64,000 nt of DNA from contig NZ_JAEKMI010000005.1 in NCBI RefSeq assembly GCF_020217485.1, forward strand, positions 62,001 to 126,000, in the 5' to 3' direction. Position numbers and translations under genes: made by a program. The stretch is from Mycobacterium sp. WUMAC-067 (lineage in GTDB: Bacteria; Actinomycetota; Actinomycetes; Mycobacteriales; Mycobacteriaceae). Each line of letters starts with the position of its first letter. The stretch's first letter is position 1. The notes under the pieces are model-generated. The model made no database searches. It had not been told where the DNA came from and saw only the letters and a program-made list of their open reading frames with translations. Positions 18,145 to 26,270 of this stretch are shown in pieces.

Positions 18145-19284
18145 GTGTCCGCAAATTCCTTTTCCGGCCCGCTCACCCAAGCGATCGCTGAGGCCGAACA
18201 GCTGGTGGCCGATGCGCCGTTCATCGAGACCGAAGCCGACCTCCTCGAAGGGTTGCAGTACCTGGCCGGCTGCATCTCGGCCTGCATCCATCTGGCCGTG
18301 GACTACGACCGCGACCATCCCTTCCTGCAGTCGGGTACCGGGCCGTTCACCAAGATGGGCCTGGACAACCCCGACACCCTCTACTTCGGTACCCGGGTGC
18401 ACGCCAACCACGATTACGTGGTCACCGGCAGGCGCGGAACCACCACCGATTTGAGTTTCCAGCTACTCGGCGGCGAATACACGGACGACTTCGTGCCCGT
18501 CAGCCAGGCCGCGTTCGACGATCGCGAGCTCGAGATCGCGCCCGACGGCAGCTTCGAGTGGCGGGTGCGACCCACCAGCCCCGGACAATTGGTGATCCGC
18601 GAGGTGTACGGGGACTGGTCGGCCCAGCGCGGCACGCTGGCGATCTCGCGGCTCGACACGGCGGGCACCGCACCGCCGCCGCTGACCCGCGAGCTCATCG
18701 AAAAGCGTTACGCCACGGCGGGAAAGCAGCTTGTCCAGCGAGTAAAGACCTGGCTGCAATTCCCGCAATGGTTTTATCTCGACCTGCCGGTCAACACCAT
18801 GGTGGCGCCGCGGCTGACTCCGGGCGGACTGGCCACACAGTACTCGTCGGTCGGGCACTTCGACCTGCGACCGGATCAGGCGATGGTCATCACCATCCCG
18901 GTCACCGACGCGCCCTACCTCGGCTTCCAGCTGGGCAGCCTCTGGTACATCTCGCTGGACTACATCAACCACCAGACTTCGCTGAACAACACGCAGGCGC
19001 AGGCGGATCCGGACGGCAAGGTGCGCATCGTCGTCGCCGACCAGAACCCGGGAGTGACCAACTGGGTCGAGACGCTCGGCCATCGGCGGGGCTTCCTGCA
19101 GTTCCGCTGGCAGCGGGTGTCGCGTGAGCTCACCGATGCCGACGGTCCGAGCGTCGAGGTGGTCGACATCGACAAGGTTCCGGCCGCGTTGCCGTACTAC
19201 GATCACAACAAGATCTCAGAGGGCGACTGGCGCGCGCGTATTGCGTTGCGCCACCAACAAATTCAGGCGAGGATGCTGGGATGA
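18145..19284 (+). CDS. Conserved KstR-regulon protein, Rv3531c ortholog
   Basis: Protein of 379 residues, close to the length of M. tuberculosis Rv3531c. It is largely beta-rich with recurrent aromatic segments (PDTLYFGTRVHANHDY, FQFPQW-like LQFPQWFYLDLPV, QLGSLWYISLDYINHQTSLN). This resembles the DUF1214 type of domain, but no catalytic motif is evident. Its role is unknown. It is the first gene of a KstR-controlled operon with an SDR and a sulfotransferase-like gene, so a job in sterol metabolism is inferred. The GTG at 18145 is the start, 10 bases after the operator; its stop overlaps the next ATG. Confidence 0.85.
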   Translation: MSANSFSGPLTQAIAEAEQLVADAPFIETEADLLEGLQYLAGCISACIHLAVDYDRDHPFLQSGTGPFTKMGLDNPDTLYFGTRVHANHDYVVTGRRGTTTDLSFQLLGGEYTDDFVPVSQAAFDDRELEIAPDGSFEWRVRPTSPGQLVIREVYGDWSAQRGTLAISRLDTAGTAPPPLTRELIEKRYATAGKQLVQRVKTWLQFPQWFYLDLPVNTMVAPRLTPGGLATQYSSVGHFDLRPDQAMVITIPVTDAPYLGFQLGSLWYISLDYINHQTSLNNTQAQADPDGKVRIVVADQNPGVTNWVETLGHRRGFLQFRWQRVSRELTDADGPSVEVVDIDKVPAALPYYDHNKISEGDWRARIALRHQQIQARMLG

Positions 19285-20063
19285 CGAAGTTGCTCGACGG
19301 CAAGGTAGTGGTGATCAGCGGCGTCGGCCCGGGTCTGGGCACGACGCTGGCGCACCGATGCACGCGAGAAGGTGCCGACCTGGTGCTGGCGGCCCGCACG
19401 CCGGAACGCCTGGACGACGTCGCCAAGCAGATCGCCGACCTCGGAGGCCGGGCGACGACGGTGCGCACGGACATCACCGAGGACGACCAGGTGAGCAACC
19501 TGGTCGATGCCACCTTGGAGGCCTACGGCAAGGTCGACGTGCTGATCAACAACGCATTCCGGGTGCCGTCGCTGAAACCGTTCTCCGGCACCAGCTTTCA
19601 GCATATCCGCGACGCGATCGAACTCAGCGCCCTCGGCGCACTGCGGCTCATCCAGGGGTTCACGCCGGCGCTGGCCGAGTCGAAGGGCTCGATCGTCAAC
19701 GTCAACTCCATGGTGTTGCGGCACTCGCAGGCGAAGTACGGCGCCTACAAGATGGCCAAGTCGGCGCTGCTGTCCATGTCGCATTCGCTGGCCACCGAGC
19801 TGGGCGAGCAGGGGATCCGGGTCAATTCCGTTGCACCCGGCTATATCTGGGGCGAGACATTGCAGGGCTACTTCAACCACCAGGCCGGCAAGTACGGCAC
19901 CACGGCCGAGCAGATCTACGAGGCCACCGCGGCCGGCTCCGATCTGAAGCGGCTGCCAACCGAGGACGAGGTTGCCTCGGCGATCCTGTTCATGGCCAGC
20001 GATCTGTCCAGCGGCATCACCGGCCAGACATTGGACGTCAACTGCGGGGAGTATCACACGTGA
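19281..20063 (+). CDS. Short-chain dehydrogenase/reductase, Rv3530c ortholog
   Basis: SDR of 260 residues. The coenzyme site is VVISGVGPGLGTTLAHRCT, an unusual spacing of the classical TGxxxGIG glycine motif. Catalytic residues appear as NVNSMVLRHS and YGAYKMAK (YxxxK). The loop NNAFRVPSLKPF replaces the common NNAG. The substrate is unknown; its place in a KstR-controlled operon suggests a steroid alcohol or ketone. The ATG overlaps the Rv3531c stop (ATGA). Confidence 0.88.
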   Translation: MTKLLDGKVVVISGVGPGLGTTLAHRCTREGADLVLAARTPERLDDVAKQIADLGGRATTVRTDITEDDQVSNLVDATLEAYGKVDVLINNAFRVPSLKPFSGTSFQHIRDAIELSALGALRLIQGFTPALAESKGSIVNVNSMVLRHSQAKYGAYKMAKSALLSMSHSLATELGEQGIRVNSVAPGYIWGETLQGYFNHQAGKYGTTAEQIYEATAAGSDLKRLPTEDEVASAILFMASDLSSGITGQTLDVNCGEYHT

Positions 20064-20110
20064 TGTCGGCGCTGACGATGCAGAAGCGATGAGGAGGAAG
20101 CGGCGCAACA

Positions 20111-21256
20111 ATGAGTGATCGCACCGATATCGGTACCGTCGACGAGCTCCACGCATCGGCCACCAAGCTGACAGGGCTCGACGACTTCGGCGTCGACGAC
20201 GACAACTATCGCGAAGCGCTCTCCGTGCTGCTGGACTCCTACCGGACCGAGGCCGGGCTTACGGTGTTGGGCAGCAAGATGAATCGCTTCTTCCTGCGTG
20301 GGGCGCTGGTGGCGCGATTGCTGTCCGAGGCCGCCTGGAAGCAGTACCCGCAGTACGCCGACGTTGCCATCGAACGCCCCATCTTCGTCACCGGTCTGGT
20401 GCGCACCGGAACCACGGCGCTGCACCGGCTCCTGGGCGCCGATCCCGCGCATCAGGGCCTGCACATGTGGCTGGCGGAATTCCCGCAACCGCGCCCCCCG
20501 CGCGAGACGTGGGAGTCGCACCCGCTGTATCGCCAGCTCGACGCGCAATTCACCCAGCACCACCAGGAAAACCCCGGCTACACCGGGCTGCACTTCATGG
20601 CCGCCTACGAGCTGGAGGAGTGCTGGCAGCTGCTGCGGCAGTCGCTGCACTCGGTGTCCTACGAAACGCTGGCGCACCTGCCGAGCTACGCGCAGTGGCT
20701 CTCCGAGCAGGACTGGACGCCGTCATATCGGCGGCACCGCAAGAACCTTCAGCTGATCGGGCTCAACGACGCCGACAAGCGGTGGGTGCTGAAGAATCCC
20801 AGTCACCTGTTCGCGTTGGACGCGTTGATGGCGACCTACCCCGACGCGCTGGTGATCCAGACCCATCGGCCGGTCGAAACGATCATGGCCTCGATGTGCT
20901 CGCTCGCGCAGCACACCGCCGAGGGCTGGTCGACGACGTTCACAGGCGCCCAAATCGGTGCTGACGCAATGGAAACCTGGTCGCGGGGGTTGGAGCGGTT
21001 CAACACCGCCCGGGCCAAATACAGCCCGGACCAGTTCTACGACGTCGACTACAAGGAATTGATCGCCGACCCGATGGGCACCGTGGCCGACATCTACCGG
21101 CACTTCGGCCTGACCCTGACCGAAGAGGCCAAAGCCGCCATGGAAAAGACCCATGCCGACAGCCGGTCCGGCGAGCGGGCGCCCAAGCACACCTACTCGC
21201 TGGCCGACTATGGCCTCAGCACCGAGACGGTCAAGGAGCGGTTCGCGGGCCTGTGA
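20111..21256 (+). CDS. Sulfotransferase-family protein, Rv3529c ortholog
   Basis: Protein of 381 residues with the sulfotransferase fold. IFVTGLVRTGTTALHRLLG is the 5'-phosphosulfate-binding loop and VLKNPSHLFALDALMATYP with THRPVETI is the 3'-phosphate-binding region. A PAPS-dependent sulfotransferase acting on a sterol or lipid hydroxyl is possible, but activity has not been shown to my knowledge and some family members are not sulfotransferases. It starts at ATG 20111 after GAGGAAGCGG. It is the last gene of the Rv3531c operon and is followed by a hairpin. Confidence 0.85.
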   Translation: MSDRTDIGTVDELHASATKLTGLDDFGVDDDNYREALSVLLDSYRTEAGLTVLGSKMNRFFLRGALVARLLSEAAWKQYPQYADVAIERPIFVTGLVRTGTTALHRLLGADPAHQGLHMWLAEFPQPRPPRETWESHPLYRQLDAQFTQHHQENPGYTGLHFMAAYELEECWQLLRQSLHSVSYETLAHLPSYAQWLSEQDWTPSYRRHRKNLQLIGLNDADKRWVLKNPSHLFALDALMATYPDALVIQTHRPVETIMASMCSLAQHTAEGWSTTFTGAQIGADAMETWSRGLERFNTARAKYSPDQFYDVDYKELIADPMGTVADIYRHFGLTLTEEAKAAMEKTHADSRSGERAPKHTYSLADYGLSTETVKERFAGL

Positions 21257-21261
21257 TCCGT

Positions 21262-21322
21262 CGCGAGACTGCAACTGGCGACACATTTCCCGAGCGGCGC
21301 CGTCGGTAGTTACAGTCTCGCG
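21262..21322. terminator. Bidirectional hairpin between convergent genes
   Basis: Arms 21262-21282 (CGCGAGACTGCAACTGGCGAC) and 21302-21322 pair at 18 of 21 positions. It fills the whole gap between the convergent Rv3529c-like gene and the Rv3527-like gene, so it probably terminates both. The arm start GCGAGACTG..ACT differs from the CGAACGTG type palindromes. Confidence 0.75.
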
Positions 21323-21325
21323 GAG

Positions 21326-21775
21326 TCAGTCTGCGTCCGGATCGTCGTCGAGGTAGCCCTCGGCGACGGCATGCTCGATGCTGTCGCTCAGTTTGGGGCA
21401 GGACCGGGTGCGCGCGGTGTCACCGCCGGCCTCCCGCACTTCGGTGAAGTGCGCGCAGCGCTGCCACGCCTCGGTGTTCCACTGCACCGCAGTGTGTCCG
21501 GGGCCAAGCCTGCGCACCGTGACGCGGACGTGGCAGAAGCGGCAGTCCACCGGCAGCAGGCCCGAGTTGAGGTAGCGCTCACGGTCGGCGCGGCTGGCTT
21601 CGGCCACGGCGGCCGCGCGCTGCGGATCGTTGGCGAAATCCCTTGACTTCGACCACGATCCGGAGCCGCTGTCGCGGCCCGGCTTCTCCTCGTGGTCGTG
21701 ATGATCGCCGTGCAGCGCCAACATCGATCGCGCAAGCCGATCGACGTCAGGTACCTGCGGCTGATCGTCGCCCAT
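21326..21775 (-). CDS. Small cysteine-containing protein downstream of kshA, Rv3527 ortholog
   Basis: Protein of 149 residues, the same length as Rv3527. The N-terminal half is acidic, His-rich and probably disordered (HGDHHDHEEK). The C-terminal half holds a conserved-looking metal-site arrangement, DCRFCHVRV, WQRCAHF and RSCPKL, with four cysteines plus histidines. This might bind zinc or an iron-sulfur cluster. No function is known. The gene starts 7 bases after the kshA stop, so it should be made together with KshA; a maturation or electron-transfer role is speculative. Confidence 0.82.
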   Translation of the reverse strand: MGDDQPQVPDVDRLARSMLALHGDHHDHEEKPGRDSGSGSWSKSRDFANDPQRAAAVAEASRADRERYLNSGLLPVDCRFCHVRVTVRRLGPGHTAVQWNTEAWQRCAHFTEVREAGGDTARTRSCPKLSDSIEHAVAEGYLDDDPDAD

Positions 21776-21782
21776 GGGGTCC

Positions 21783-22940
21783 TTAGTGCTGCTCCGCCGG
21801 AACGTCTTCGGATTCCTTGGCCTTGAGGTTCTCGGAGACCTCGGAATTCCAGTACTCGTTGGCGCGGGTGGTGTCGACCTCGATCTCGAAGCGTTCCACC
21901 ATTTCCGGCTCGATGTCGGCGACGTCGACGTAGAACTGCTGATACCAGCGGCGCAGCTGGTAGACCGCGCCGTCCTCTTCGACCAGCAGCGGATTGTCGA
22001 TGCGAGTCTTGTGCTTCCAGATCTCGACGTCCTGCAGGAAGCCCTTGCTGACACCCTCGGTGAACACCTTCGCCAGCTTGTCGGTCATCTTTTCGTCCAT
22101 GCCCTTGGGCTTTTCGACGATGACACCCCACTGCAGCACGAACGAGTTCTGGGTGACCGGGTAGTGGCAGTTGATCAGGATCGACTCGGCCTTGTAACCG
22201 CCGTAGCTGTTGTGCAGCCAGTTGATCATGAACGACGGGCCGAAGTAGGACGCCTCGGAATCCAGGTGCGCCTCACCGTAAGACGTGCCGAGATCGTTGA
22301 CATCGGGCCGGCCCACGTTGTGCAGGTACTGCGACGCGATGTGCCCCTCGAACACGTTCTTGAAGTACGTCGGCAATCCGAAATGGATGTAGAAGAAGTG
22401 CGCCATGTCGGTGACGTTGTCGATGATGTCGCGGCAGTTGGACCCCTCGATGAGGATGCTGTTCCACCGCCACTCGGTCCACTCGTCGCTGTGGGCTTCC
22501 GGGATGTCCGGAATTTGCACGGCGGGGTCCGGCGGATTGTTCTCGTGGTCGTGCCAGACGAACAGCAGGCCGCCGCGCACATCGGTCGCCCACGACCGGG
22601 TGCGGGCCGTCTTCGGCGTGCGCTTGGCATACGGCACCAGCTTGCAGCGGCCATCACCGCCCCAGCGCCAGTCGTGGAACGGGCAGGCGACCTCGTCGCC
22701 CTTGATGGTGCCCTCCGACAGGTCTCCGCCCATGTGTCGGCAATAGCCGTCGAGGACCTTGATGTCCCCGTGGGAGTCGGCGAAGACCACAAGCTTGGTG
22801 CCGAAAGCCTCGATCGAATGCGGCTTACCGTCCTGAAAGTCCTTCGCGACGCCCAGGCAGTGCCAGCCGCGGGCGTACCTGGTCGGCAACGCGCCGGGAT
22901 CAATCTCCCGGATGCCGACCGCCTTGGTGTCGGTACTCAC
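21783..22940 (-). CDS. kshA: 3-Ketosteroid 9-alpha-hydroxylase oxygenase component KshA
   Basis: Rieske non-heme iron oxygenase of 385 residues that hydroxylates C9 of the steroid nucleus; with KstD this breaks ring B. The Rieske ligands are Cys67, His69, Cys86 and His89 (YCRHMGG and CPFHDW). The mononuclear iron site uses His181 and His186 (DMAHFFYIHF) with Asp304 (FLQDVEIW). These positions are the same as I recall for the M. tuberculosis enzyme. The electron donor KshB is not in the window. The ATG at 22940 lies 29 bases from a KstR box. The small Rv3527-like gene follows. Confidence 0.97.
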   Translation of the reverse strand: MSTDTKAVGIREIDPGALPTRYARGWHCLGVAKDFQDGKPHSIEAFGTKLVVFADSHGDIKVLDGYCRHMGGDLSEGTIKGDEVACPFHDWRWGGDGRCKLVPYAKRTPKTARTRSWATDVRGGLLFVWHDHENNPPDPAVQIPDIPEAHSDEWTEWRWNSILIEGSNCRDIIDNVTDMAHFFYIHFGLPTYFKNVFEGHIASQYLHNVGRPDVNDLGTSYGEAHLDSEASYFGPSFMINWLHNSYGGYKAESILINCHYPVTQNSFVLQWGVIVEKPKGMDEKMTDKLAKVFTEGVSKGFLQDVEIWKHKTRIDNPLLVEEDGAVYQLRRWYQQFYVDVADIEPEMVERFEIEVDTTRANEYWNSEVSENLKAKESEDVPAEQH

Positions 22941-22969
22941 CTGTCACCTCCAACTCGTAGCCCTCTAAC

Positions 22970-22983
22970 TAGAACACGTTACA
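22970..22983. promoter_or_regulatory. KstR operator at kshA
   Basis: TAGAACACGTTACA matches TNNAACNNGTTNNA. It lies between kshA and the divergent carbonic-anhydrase-like gene at 23055 and is placed to control kshA. Confidence 0.9.
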
Positions 22984-23054
22984 GTTTTGCGGCGGGGGCG
23001 CGCAACGACGGCGAGCCTGGCTGGGACATATGCGTGCTGGGGTATATGTAAACG

Positions 23055-23579
23055 ATGCCGCTGTTTGCATTCGAGGGCCGGTCACCACGGGTCGATCCCA
23101 CCGCTTTCGTGGCCCCCACGGCCACTCTGATCGGCGACGTTGTCGTGGAGGCGGGGGCCTCGATCTGGTTCAACGCCGTCCTGCGTGGCGACTACGCGCC
23201 CATCGTGGTCCGGGAGGGCGCCAACGTGCAGGACGGATCGGTGCTGCATGCCCCGCCCGGTATCCCGGTCGACATCGGTCCTGGCGCGACCGTGGCGCAC
23301 CTGTGCGTCGTCCACGGGGTGCACGTGGGGCCCGAGGCGCTGATCGCCAACCACGCCACCGTGCTGGACGGCGCGGTCATCGGCGCGCGCAGCCTGGTCG
23401 CCGCGCACTCATTGGTCACCGCCGGCACCCAGATCCCGGCCGGGATGCTGGCGGTCGGCGCCCCCGCCCAAATCCGCGGCCCGGTCGCCGGCACCGGCGC
23501 GGAGATGTGGCTCAAGCTGAATCCACAGGCCTACCGCGACCTCGCACAGCGGCATCTGGCCGGGCTGGAACCGATTTAG
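23055..23579 (+). CDS. Gamma-carbonic-anhydrase-like left-handed beta-helix protein, Rv3525c ortholog
   Basis: Protein of 174 residues built from hexapeptide repeats (IGDVVVEAGASIWFNAVLRGD, VREGANVQDGSVLH, IGPGATVAHLCVVHG). The zinc-binding histidines of gamma-class carbonic anhydrases are in place: VAHLCVVHG and IANHATV give the His pattern with an earlier His in VLHAPP. Carbonic anhydrase activity is plausible; other relatives are acyl-carnitine or ferripyochelin-binding-like proteins. The stop overlaps the stop of the convergent NTF2-fold gene by two bases, leaving no terminator between them. Confidence 0.87.
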   Translation: MPLFAFEGRSPRVDPTAFVAPTATLIGDVVVEAGASIWFNAVLRGDYAPIVVREGANVQDGSVLHAPPGIPVDIGPGATVAHLCVVHGVHVGPEALIANHATVLDGAVIGARSLVAAHSLVTAGTQIPAGMLAVGAPAQIRGPVAGTGAEMWLKLNPQAYRDLAQRHLAGLEPI

Positions 23580-23995
23580 ACCTTGCGCGTGTTGGCCGCC
23601 GCGCGGTCCATCTCCCAATAGGCGCGCAGGGCCACCAGCTTGCCCTCGTCGTTGGCCTTGTAGGTGAACACGCCCTCGGCGGTCGTCTGGTATTCGCCCG
23701 TCGTGATGAGGATGTGCCCGACGTTGGCCTCCTCGTTGCCGCACTGATACGTGTCGCGGAACACGAACTCGATCTTCGCGGTCGGGGCGATCGCCTTGTC
23801 CCAGAACGCCGAAATCGCGTCGCGCCCCCGATGCCCTTTGCCTTCGGGGTCAAACGCGGAGGGGCCGATCGGGTCTTCGACGATGGCGTCGTCGGCGAAC
23901 ACCGCCAGCCAGGCGTCCTTGTCCCGGGCCGCCACCGCCTCGCGGGAGCGGCGGCCGGCCTCGTGCGCGGGATGCTCAGTCTTGGGCGCGCTCAC
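23576..23995 (-). CDS. NTF2-fold (SnoaL-like/ketosteroid-isomerase-like) protein downstream of ltp3
   Basis: Protein of 139 residues with the SnoaL-like pattern: HEAGRRSREAVAARDKDAWLAVFADDAIVEDPIGP, RGRDAISAFWDKAI and C-terminal strands ALRAYWEMD. Active-site-like acids (DDAIVEDP) match polar cavities of the family, so a steroid isomerase or small-molecule-binding role is possible, though not shown. The GTG at 23995 overlaps the ltp3 stop (GTGA), indicating coupled translation. Together with the gene at 3567 it is the second case here of a thiolase-fold gene directly followed by an NTF2-fold gene. Confidence 0.82.
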   Translation of the reverse strand: MSAPKTEHPAHEAGRRSREAVAARDKDAWLAVFADDAIVEDPIGPSAFDPEGKGHRGRDAISAFWDKAIAPTAKIEFVFRDTYQCGNEEANVGHILITTGEYQTTAEGVFTYKANDEGKLVALRAYWEMDRAAANTRKV

Positions 23996-25191
23996 GCCTC
24001 GACCTTTTGGGCCGCCGGCTTGTCGGCGCCGACGACCCACATGGAGTAGTACTGCGAGCCGCCGCCGTAGGCGTGTCCCAAGGCCTTTCGCGCGTTGGGT
24101 ACTTGGTGGTCGCCACCCTTGCCCATGACCTGGATCGCCGCTTCGGCGAAGCGAATCAGGCCCGAGGCGCCGATCGGGTTGGACGACAGCACGCCGCCCG
24201 ACGGGTTCACCGGCAGCCGACCGCCGATCCTGGTCTCGCCCGCTTCGGTGAGCTTCCAGCCTTCGCCCTCGGGCGCAAACCCCAGGTTTTCCAACCACAT
24301 CGGCTCGAACCAGGAGAACGGAACGTAGATCTCCGCGGCGTCGATCTCATCGACGGGGCTCGTGATGCCGGCGGCCTTCCACAGCGCGGCGGCCGCGTCA
24401 CGGCCGGCCTGCGGGCTGACCTGGTCGCGCCCGGAGAACTGCAGCGGCTCGGTGCGCAACGCGGTGGCGTGAATCCATGCCACCGGATTGCCTTGCGCCA
24501 GGCGGGCTTCGGCGGCCTCCTCGTTGCCGATCACGACCGCCGCCGCGCCGTCGGAGGACGGGCAGGTCTCGTCGTAACGGATCGGGTCCCACAGCATCGG
24601 CGACGCCATCACCTTCTCCACGGTGATGTCGGGCTGATGCAGGTGCGCCAGCGGGTTGCGGACGCCGTTGAGCCGGTCTTTGACCGCGACCATGGCACCG
24701 ATGTTGGTCGGCGCCCCCGAGCGACGGATGTAGGAGCGCACGTGCGGGGCGAAGTAGCCGCCCGCGCCGGCGCCCACCGGCTTGATGAAGGGGATCGGAA
24801 TTGACAACGCCCACATCGCGTTTGATTCCGACTGCTTCTCCCAGGCCATCGCCAGCACGCGCCGGTACTTGCCGGACTGCACCAGACTGGCGGCCACCAC
24901 GCCGGTGGAGCCGCCGACCGATCCCGCGGTGTGCACCCGGATCAGCGGCTTGCCGGTCGCGCCCATGGCGTCGGCCATGAACAGCTCCGGCATCATGACG
25001 CCCTCGAAGAAGTCCGGCGCCTTGCCGACCACGACGGCGTCGATGTCGTCGAACGTGCAACCCGAGTCGGCCAGCGCCCGATCGATCGCCTCGCGCACCA
25101 GGCCGTTCATCGAAACGTCCTGGCGCTTGGCGACATACTTCGTCTGTCCGGTACCTAGTACCGCAGCGATGTTTGGCCCTGCACCGGCCAT
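23992..25191 (-). CDS. ltp3: SCP-x/thiolase-like protein Ltp3
   Basis: Thiolase-superfamily protein of 399 residues. Fold motifs include VHTAGSVGGSTGVVAASLVQ, CPSSDGAAAVVIG, LPVNPSGGVLSSNPIGASG and AYGGGSQYYSMWVVG near the C-terminus. In rhodococci ltp3 and ltp4 are needed for C-24-branched sterol side chains, where they act as aldol lyases, so the same job is inferred here. It is encoded between ltp4 and an NTF2-fold gene, overlapping both. The M. tuberculosis protein (Rv3523) is about 394 residues. Confidence 0.93.
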   Translation of the reverse strand: MAGAGPNIAAVLGTGQTKYVAKRQDVSMNGLVREAIDRALADSGCTFDDIDAVVVGKAPDFFEGVMMPELFMADAMGATGKPLIRVHTAGSVGGSTGVVAASLVQSGKYRRVLAMAWEKQSESNAMWALSIPIPFIKPVGAGAGGYFAPHVRSYIRRSGAPTNIGAMVAVKDRLNGVRNPLAHLHQPDITVEKVMASPMLWDPIRYDETCPSSDGAAAVVIGNEEAAEARLAQGNPVAWIHATALRTEPLQFSGRDQVSPQAGRDAAAALWKAAGITSPVDEIDAAEIYVPFSWFEPMWLENLGFAPEGEGWKLTEAGETRIGGRLPVNPSGGVLSSNPIGASGLIRFAEAAIQVMGKGGDHQVPNARKALGHAYGGGSQYYSMWVVGADKPAAQKVEA

Positions 25192-26255
25192 CAGTTCTTT
25201 CCTTCCATGACCGCGACCAGGTTCTGTTGTAGCGCAGGCCCGCTGGTGGCGTGCGCCAGCACCCGCTCAGCCGAACCATTCCAGATGTGTTGTGCTGCAA
25301 AGCCGATGCGCTCGAGGCCGGCGACGAACATGGGATTGGCCGCCAGAGCGCCGCCGGACGGGTTGACCTTGGTCGGTCCCGGAATCCGGATGGCTTCCTC
25401 GATGATCAGGTGCTGGTGGGTGAAGGGTGCGCAGATCTCGGCCACGTCCAGGTTGTCGGTCCTGCCGCCGGTGGCCACGTGGGCCGCGGCCTTGGTCGAC
25501 GGGGACTCGGTGAGGTCGCGCGCGCCCAGCGACGGGGTTTCGATGCGATGCTCGATTCCCGTTATCCAGGCCGGGTTTTCGCGCAGTTCGCGTGCCCGGT
25601 CGCCGGCCGCGAGCACGATCGCCGCGGCACCGTCGGTGATCGGCGCGATGTCGTGGCGCCGCAGCGGGTCGGCGTAAAACGGCCGTTCGAGCAATTCGGC
25701 CACGCTGATCGACCCCTCGATCTTGTCGACCCGGCGCGCGTTCGCGAAGGAGTCGAAGGCCACGCGCGCCATCTGCTCCTCGGTCCACTTGCCGGTGTCG
25801 AGCCCGATGCGGGCCTGCAGCCCGGCCATCGAGATCGAATCGGGCCACAGCGGCGCGACGGTGTAAGGGTCGGTCTGCCGCGAGAGGATTTGGCGCAGGA
25901 TCCCGGCCGAGGACTTGCCGAAGCCGTACACCAGTGCGGTGTCGACCTCACCGGTCAGGATTTTGATGTAGGCCTCGTAGAGGGCCCATGCCGCGTCCAT
26001 TTCGACGTGCGATTCGTTGATCGGCGGAACGGCGCCGATGGAGTCGATCGCCGAGATGAACGAAAAGGCCCTTCCGGCAAGGTAATCCGACGATCCGGAA
26101 CACCAGAAGCCGATGTCGGTCCTTTCGATGCCCAGCTCCTCGTACAGCTGGGCGAAGCACGGTATCAACATCTCGACGCCGTTGGTGGTGCCGTCGGTGC
26201 GGCGGACATGCGGGGCGTGGGCAAAGCCGACCACCGCAACGTTGCGAGCGCTCAT
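25191..26255 (-). CDS. ltp4: SCP-x/thiolase-like protein Ltp4
   Basis: Thiolase-superfamily protein of 354 residues, the same length as Rv3522. Features include GFWCSGSSDYLAGRAFSF, ITDGAAAIVLA and VNPSGGALAANPMFVAGLER. As in Ltp2 and Ltp3 the classical thiolase catalytic set is altered, in line with aldolase chemistry. By analogy with Rhodococcus it works with Ltp3 in branched side-chain removal. Its stop overlaps the ltp3 ATG by one base; the DUF35 gene Rv3521 lies 15 bases upstream. The set Rv3521-ltp4-ltp3 mirrors the DUF35/aldolase pairing of ChsH2 and Ltp2. Confidence 0.93.
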   Translation of the reverse strand: MSARNVAVVGFAHAPHVRRTDGTTNGVEMLIPCFAQLYEELGIERTDIGFWCSGSSDYLAGRAFSFISAIDSIGAVPPINESHVEMDAAWALYEAYIKILTGEVDTALVYGFGKSSAGILRQILSRQTDPYTVAPLWPDSISMAGLQARIGLDTGKWTEEQMARVAFDSFANARRVDKIEGSISVAELLERPFYADPLRRHDIAPITDGAAAIVLAAGDRARELRENPAWITGIEHRIETPSLGARDLTESPSTKAAAHVATGGRTDNLDVAEICAPFTHQHLIIEEAIRIPGPTKVNPSGGALAANPMFVAGLERIGFAAQHIWNGSAERVLAHATSGPALQQNLVAVMEGKN

Positions 26256-26270
26256 GTGTTCGTAAGCCCT

